DNA of 10,094 nt. Source: Proteocatella sp051653405. Its GTDB lineage: Bacteria; Bacillota; Clostridia; Peptostreptococcales; Filifactoraceae. The stretch covers positions 1 to 10,094 of the forward strand of contig JBOFWC010000193.1 of the NCBI GenBank assembly GCA_051653405.1, in the 5' to 3' direction. A model generated the notes under the pieces. The model saw nothing but the letters and a program-made list of their open reading frames with translations. It was not told the origin of the DNA and ran no database searches. Below, one piece after another: positions 7,229 to 10,094 of the stretch (the first letter of the stretch is position 1; each line of letters begins with the position of its first letter). The translations under genes and the position numbers were made by a program.

Positions 7229-7274
7229 TTGACAATTATTACGGTTAGTGATATATTTATTACAGTAAACGTAA
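7229..7274 (+). promoter_or_regulatory. Consensus sigma-A promoter overlapped by an inverted-repeat operator, for the PadR operon
   Basis: TTGACA (7229-7234) and TATATT (7252-7257) are separated by the ideal 17 bases. TTACGGTTAGTG (7239-7250) and CAGTAAACGTAA (7263-7274) are inverted copies matching at 10 of 12 positions, and the dyad is centred on the -10. A dimeric repressor bound here would block polymerase. The adjacent PadR protein is the natural candidate for autoregulation, although this dyad is not the ATGT-N8-ACAT type described for some PadR proteins. The rest of 7095-7353 holds only the upstream terminator and a leader of about 80-90 nt with short CAATCAA repeats (about 7308-7326). 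Confidence 0.72.
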
Positions 7275-7353
7275 CAAAAAACAGATTATAAAGCAAGGAA
7301 TAACTAACAATCAACAATCAATCAATATTTGTAAAAGTATAGTGAGGAAATTT

Positions 7354-7716
7354 GTGAGAGATAATGTAAAAGGGGGAGCCCTTACAGAAGTTACTTTTTT
7401 CATACTGCTATCCTTGTATATCCCAAAACACGGGTATGCCATAATGCAGTTTGTAGAAGAAAAAACAGGTGGACGATTAACTCTTGGGGCAGGATCGCTT
7501 TATGGAGCTATAAATTCGCTTCTTGAAAAAAATTGGATAAGTCCATATGAAACAGCAGAATCAGAGAATAGTTTAAAGCTTTTAAAAAATGTAAGAAAAA
7601 AAGAGTATCAAATTACAGAACTAGGAAAAGCTGTAGCAGAAAATGAACTGGAAAGACTTAGAGAACTTATTAAAATTTCTGATGAAATAATAAGGGGAGG
7701 TTCTTATGAACAATAA
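7354..7716 (+). CDS. PadR-family transcriptional repressor
   Basis: A 120-aa cytoplasmic DNA-binding regulator. It opens with the typical RDNVKGGALTE...ILLSLY helix, has the PadR recognition region LGAGSLYGAINSLLEKNWI (44-62), a wing ending in EYQITELGK (84-92) and a C-terminal dimerisation helix (about 93-114). It is a short, PadR-s1-like member. I chose the GTG at 7354: GAGG at 7344-7347 lies 6 nt upstream and the family's usual N-terminus begins here. An in-frame GTG at 7342 has no ribosome binding site. The DUF2812 gene overlaps the 3' end by 11 nt, and PadR/DUF2812 pairs are common in Firmicutes. The promoter carries an inverted repeat over its -10, suggesting self-repression relieved by an unknown ligand or membrane stress. 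Confidence 0.93.
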   Translation: MRDNVKGGALTEVTFFILLSLYIPKHGYAIMQFVEEKTGGRLTLGAGSLYGAINSLLEKNWISPYETAESENSLKLLKNVRKKEYQITELGKAVAENELERLRELIKISDEIIRGGSYEQ

Positions 7717-8329
7717 GAGGTTAAGATATTTTTGGGGATTTAATAAAGCTCATCAAAATTGGCTAAATAAAATGTCAGCTTCAGGATATAGACTTGTAAA
7801 AACAGGCAAACTCAGTTATGAATTTGAAAAATGCAAGCCCTACGAGTATCAATATTATGTAGATTTTGCAGGTCAAAAGTCATATGAAAAACTGGAAGAT
7901 TATATAATGTTTTTAAATGATATGGGATATAATACTTTTTCAAAAAATATTAATTTAAATTGGAATTTAGGAAAAGTAAGTTTAAGACCGTATGGGGAAG
8001 GAAATGGAAAAATTGCTACATCTTTTGGAATACATAATTCTTATGGAACATATAATAAAGAGCTTTTGATAGTTGAAAAGCTTAATGATGGGAAACCTTT
8101 TGAACTTCATACATCAAATGAAGATAAGTATTATATGTGTCGTATAAGACGAAATGCCGCACTAAATTTAGCTGTAATGATGATTTTATTTTTAGGTATA
8201 TTTTTCATTAAAGAAGCTGCAATTGATACTGGGAAAATAGTATTTTTTATTTTGACATTAATATCAACTATTCCGCTTTGTATTTTTCAGTATAAGCTAA
8301 AGCAATTAAAAAAAGAGCTATTCTCCTAA
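7706..8329 (+). CDS. DUF2812 membrane protein, PadR partner
   Basis: A 207-aa protein matching the DUF2812 pattern: an aromatic-rich N-terminal domain beginning RYFWGFNKAHQNWLNKMSASGYRL (written here as the family's opening signature) and a C-terminal membrane part. Residues 1-150 have no signal peptide and should be cytoplasmic. Two hydrophobic helices follow, about 151-168 and 176-195, then a short basic tail. Such proteins are usually encoded right after a PadR regulator, and the 11-nt overlap with GGGGAGG upstream shows translational coupling here. The biochemical role is unknown; a membrane sensor or anti-regulator for PadR is a reasonable guess, not shown by the sequence. The stop codon falls inside the terminator stem of the convergent minus-strand operon. 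Confidence 0.88.
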   Translation: MNNKRLRYFWGFNKAHQNWLNKMSASGYRLVKTGKLSYEFEKCKPYEYQYYVDFAGQKSYEKLEDYIMFLNDMGYNTFSKNINLNWNLGKVSLRPYGEGNGKIATSFGIHNSYGTYNKELLIVEKLNDGKPFELHTSNEDKYYMCRIRRNAALNLAVMMILFLGIFFIKEAAIDTGKIVFFILTLISTIPLCIFQYKLKQLKKELFS

Positions 8330-8349
8330 ATTACAGGAGGATAACTCTT
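8308..8349 (-). terminator. Rho-independent terminator of the minus-strand operon, overlapping the end of the DUF2812 gene
   Basis: AAGAGCTATTCTCCT (8313-8327) pairs with AGGAGGATAACTCTT (8335-8349): 13 Watson-Crick pairs, one wobble and one mismatch around a 7-nt loop. On the minus strand the hairpin is followed by seven U (complement of A 8308-8314). On the plus strand no T run follows, so it is oriented for the YbjQ gene. It may still slow plus-strand transcription; no separate terminator for the DUF2812 gene is visible. Confidence 0.85.
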
Positions 8350-8358
8350 GGTATAAAT

Positions 8359-8670
8359 CTATACAAATTTAACTGCGGTTCCATAAACTATTACTTCTGC
8401 GGCTCCCTGCATTATAGCACTTGATGAATAGCGTATATTTATTACAGCATCAGCTTGGAGTGCAGTAGCTTCCTCAACCATTCTTTTTGTAGCTATAGCT
8501 CTAGCTTCGTCCATCATTTCAGTGTAAGCTTGAAGCTCTCCACCCACAAGTGTCTTAAGACCACTCATAATATCTTTTCCAAGATGTTTAGATTGAATAG
8601 TAGAGCCTTTTACAATTGAAATAGTTTCCAAATTTTTTCCTGTTATAAAATCAGTATTTACTAAGATCAT
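8359..8670 (-). CDS. YbjQ/UPF0145-family protein
   Basis: A 103-aa protein with the complete YbjQ (DUF74) fold pattern: an N-terminal strand ILVNTDFITGKNLETISIVKGSTI, the helix with ELQAYTEMMDEARAIATKRM (45-64), ADAVINIRYSSS (73-84) and the final strand EVIVYGTAVKF (92-102). The family forms small pentameric rings. It is sometimes labelled heavy-metal-binding, but its function is not established. Length equals the family norm. ATG at 8670 on the minus strand has AGGAGG 9 nt upstream (8680-8685). Its first 20 nt overlap the end of the membrane-peptide gene, so the two are translationally coupled. It is the last gene of the minus-strand unit, followed within 10 nt by the terminator. Confidence 0.92.
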   Translation of the reverse strand: MILVNTDFITGKNLETISIVKGSTIQSKHLGKDIMSGLKTLVGGELQAYTEMMDEARAIATKRMVEEATALQADAVINIRYSSSAIMQGAAEVIVYGTAVKFV

Positions 8671-8881
8671 CTTTATCTTCCTCCTTAATTTCTTTTAGCC
8701 TCTCAATTAGAGTGAAAATCATGGCAATTATAATCCCTATAGGAATTAGTGCCAGTGCAAAAGCACCAATTTTAATAATTAATGTGGATTCTGTTAAAGC
8801 TGCCATAATGAAACCAAAGGCATATAATGTAATAAAAAAGCATACAATGATGGTTATAATTATAGGGGTTATTTTTTTCAT
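8651..8881 (-). CDS. Small two-helix membrane protein of unknown function
   Basis: A 76-aa protein with two hydrophobic helices, about residues 6-29 and 36-58, and a highly charged cytoplasmic tail (ERLKEIKEEDKDDLSK). I do not recognise a family. ATG at 8881 on the minus strand is preceded by GAGGTG about 8 nt upstream, in the 22-nt gap after the MATE-fusion stop codon, supporting co-transcription with that gene. It overlaps the YbjQ gene by 20 nt. Small membrane proteins of this shape often accompany YbjQ-type genes and could tether the ring to the membrane; that is inference. The ribosome binding site, overlap and hydrophobic pattern make it a credible real gene. Confidence 0.8.
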   Translation of the reverse strand: MKKITPIIITIIVCFFITLYAFGFIMAALTESTLIIKIGAFALALIPIGIIIAMIFTLIERLKEIKEEDKDDLSKY

Positions 8882-8903
8882 TTAAATTCACCTCACTAAA
8901 AAC

Positions 8904-10094
8904 CTATATAGATATATTTATCATATTTTGATTTGCAACATAGTTATATTTTATATCCTCACATAGTCCTTTAACAATTTTTAAACCAAGGCCTGAATCA
9001 CTTTTTGAAGTTTCAAAATCAAGCGGATTAAAAGGTGGACCATCATCTTTTATCATAGCATTTATGCTAGTTGGAAATATTTTTAAGCTTATATCTATAT
9101 ACCTGTGACCACTATTTTTGTATCCATGAACAGCAATGTTTTTTACAAGCTCTTCACAACATACCGCCAGTTTTTTTGATTTAGAAGGCTCAATATCATA
9201 TTTTTGTAAAAACTCTATTATACCATCAATCATTACTCCTATATTTTCAATATCTCCGCCAATTGAAAAGCTAGATATGTTTTCTAATTCTTTAGGAATA
9301 AGCGTAAACGGACTTAAGGTAGGGTCTTTTTCTCTTATAATAACTGACATATAGAGTATATACAAAAATACTAGAGCTTCGCCTAATGAAAATGCAATCC
9401 ATATAAACGCTGGAGCTGATATGGAAAGCAGTTTAATTATTGGAACGACTGCAAGTGCTTGAAAGCACGATATAGTTATTGAAAGGGACTTTCTTGAAGA
9501 TATCTGATAGTTTACCATAAATATATAGTTAAGCGCATAAAGAGGTACACAAATAGAAAAAATTCGTATACTACTGTCTAAGTTTTTAATACCTGATATT
9601 CCAAATAAGCGAGCAAATTCATATGGGAACAGCATTATAAGTATGACTAAAATTATTATAAAGGTTGATAGAATCTTTAGGGCAGTATTTACTGCAATTT
9701 TAACGCCTTTAAAATCTTCTGAACCAATAAGTACACCAGCTATAGGTTGAAGTGCCTGAGCACTGCCACCTATAAATATACTTGCAATCATAAGTATGTT
9801 GAAGCATACGGCCATTATTTGCATGCCAGCAGAGCCAATGGTATTAAGCACAACATTATTTACGCATAGCAATCTTACAGTCATAAGCGCTGAAGCCAGT
9901 GCTATTGGAAGTCCAGTTGTAAATATCTCAAAAATCTTGGCTGTATCAAAACTTAAATTAAACCTAAGGGTTGAGGTTTTCTTAAAAAAGTGAGAAAGTG
10001 AAAAACAAAAACCTATAAGATATCCAAGTGATGTAGAAAGTGCAGCACCAAACACACCCATAGAAAGATATTTTACAAAAATTATATCAAATAT
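8904..10094 (-). CDS. MATE-family transporter fused to a C-terminal RsbW-like HATPase domain (partial, N-terminus outside window)
   Basis: The frame is open to the right edge (396 codons visible, reading ...IFDIIFVKYLSMGVFGAALSTS), so the ATG at 10061 is internal and the N-terminal part, perhaps 150-200 residues, is missing. Numbering from that methionine, residues 1-243 are the second half of a MATE exporter: several hydrophobic helices, with the typical repeat start FEIFTTGLPIALASALM (44-60) and GGSAQALQPIAGVLIG (98-113). MATE proteins exchange drugs or metabolites for Na+ or H+. After a linker, residues about 262-385 form a GHKL ATPase domain: N box EELVKNIAVHGYK (303-315), G1 box KDDGPPF (338-344) and G2 box SGLGLKIVKGL (356-366). 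The E-E-L-x-x-N box is typical of anti-sigma kinases of the RsbW/SpoIIAB kind (HATPase_c_2). No phosphoacceptor histidine domain is present. It is the first visible gene of a minus-strand operon. What the ATPase acts on is unknown. Confidence 0.9.
   Translation of the reverse strand: MFDIIFVKYLSMGVFGAALSTSLGYLIGFCFSLSHFFKKTSTLRFNLSFDTAKIFEIFTTGLPIALASALMTVRLLCVNNVVLNTIGSAGMQIMAVCFNILMIASIFIGGSAQALQPIAGVLIGSEDFKGVKIAVNTALKILSTFIIILVILIMLFPYEFARLFGISGIKNLDSSIRIFSICVPLYALNYIFMVNYQISSRKSLSITISCFQALAVVPIIKLLSISAPAFIWIAFSLGEALVFLYILYMSVIIREKDPTLSPFTLIPKELENISSFSIGGDIENIGVMIDGIIEFLQKYDIEPSKSKKLAVCCEELVKNIAVHGYKNSGHRYIDISLKIFPTSINAMIKDDGPPFNPLDFETSKSDSGLGLKIVKGLCEDIKYNYVANQNMINISI

Noticed and set aside
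7308..7326. Short CAATCAA-type tandem repeats in the PadR leader, considered as a regulatory array
   Set aside because: Only two or three imperfect copies of a low-complexity motif, with no dyad or link to a known site.
7342..7353. An upstream GTG start for the PadR gene at 7342
   Set aside because: No Shine-Dalgarno sequence precedes it, and these bases themselves contain the GAGG that serves the GTG at 7354.
9136..9354. Plus-strand open frames inside the MATE-ATPase fusion (9136-9354 and 9796-9993)
   Set aside because: Both lie antisense to conserved GHKL and MATE motifs, with no ribosome binding site or recognisable domain.

Overview
The window is AT-rich, has strong AGGAGG-type ribosome binding sites and uses ATG, TTG and GTG starts. 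It carries gene families typical of low-GC Gram-positive anaerobes: a PadR/DUF2812 pair, a VanS-like two-component system and a COG1101-type ABC ATPase. A clostridial chromosome is the best fit, but I cannot name the species from this sequence alone. There is no sign of phage, insertion sequences, tRNA, rRNA or CRISPR.

Layout. (1) Positions 1-422 hold the 3' end of an ABC transporter ATPase gene, closed by a strong hairpin terminator. (2) Positions 579-2640 encode a response regulator and a sensor histidine kinase that overlap by 11 bases. (3) Positions 2728-6556 encode two exported proteins 4 bases apart. The first is a 446-aa protein made of two copies of one module, with four Spy/CpxP-like L-x-x-E-Q motifs. 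The second is an 827-aa protein with two complete metallophosphoesterase domains. (4) Positions 6666-7094 encode a small exported protein with two almost identical 20-residue repeats, followed by a terminator. (5) Positions 7354-8329 hold a PadR repressor overlapping a DUF2812 membrane protein, behind a consensus promoter whose -10 lies inside an inverted repeat. (6) On the minus strand, positions 10094-8359 hold a convergent three-gene unit: a MATE transporter fused to an RsbW-like ATPase domain (5' end outside the window), a two-helix membrane peptide and a YbjQ-family protein. It ends at a minus-strand terminator that overlaps the stop codon of the DUF2812 gene.

The most interesting observation is a regulatory pattern tying regions 2-4 together. 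Upstream of the response regulator gene, the 446-aa gene and the 142-aa gene lies the same arrangement: TTTCAYM, 4 bases, TTTCATA, exactly 9 bases, then a -10-like hexamer (TATCAT, TAGAAT, TATATT). Two direct half-sites 11 bases apart, set just upstream of a -10 and without a normal -35, are the signature of activation by an OmpR/PhoB-type regulator. The half-site resembles the PhoB half-site TGTCATA. My inference is that the two-component system controls itself and the exported proteins next to it. That would make a small envelope-stress or phosphate-scavenging regulon: sensor, regulator, CpxP-like exported protein, double phosphatase and a small repeat protein. A genomic PhoP is an alternative regulator.
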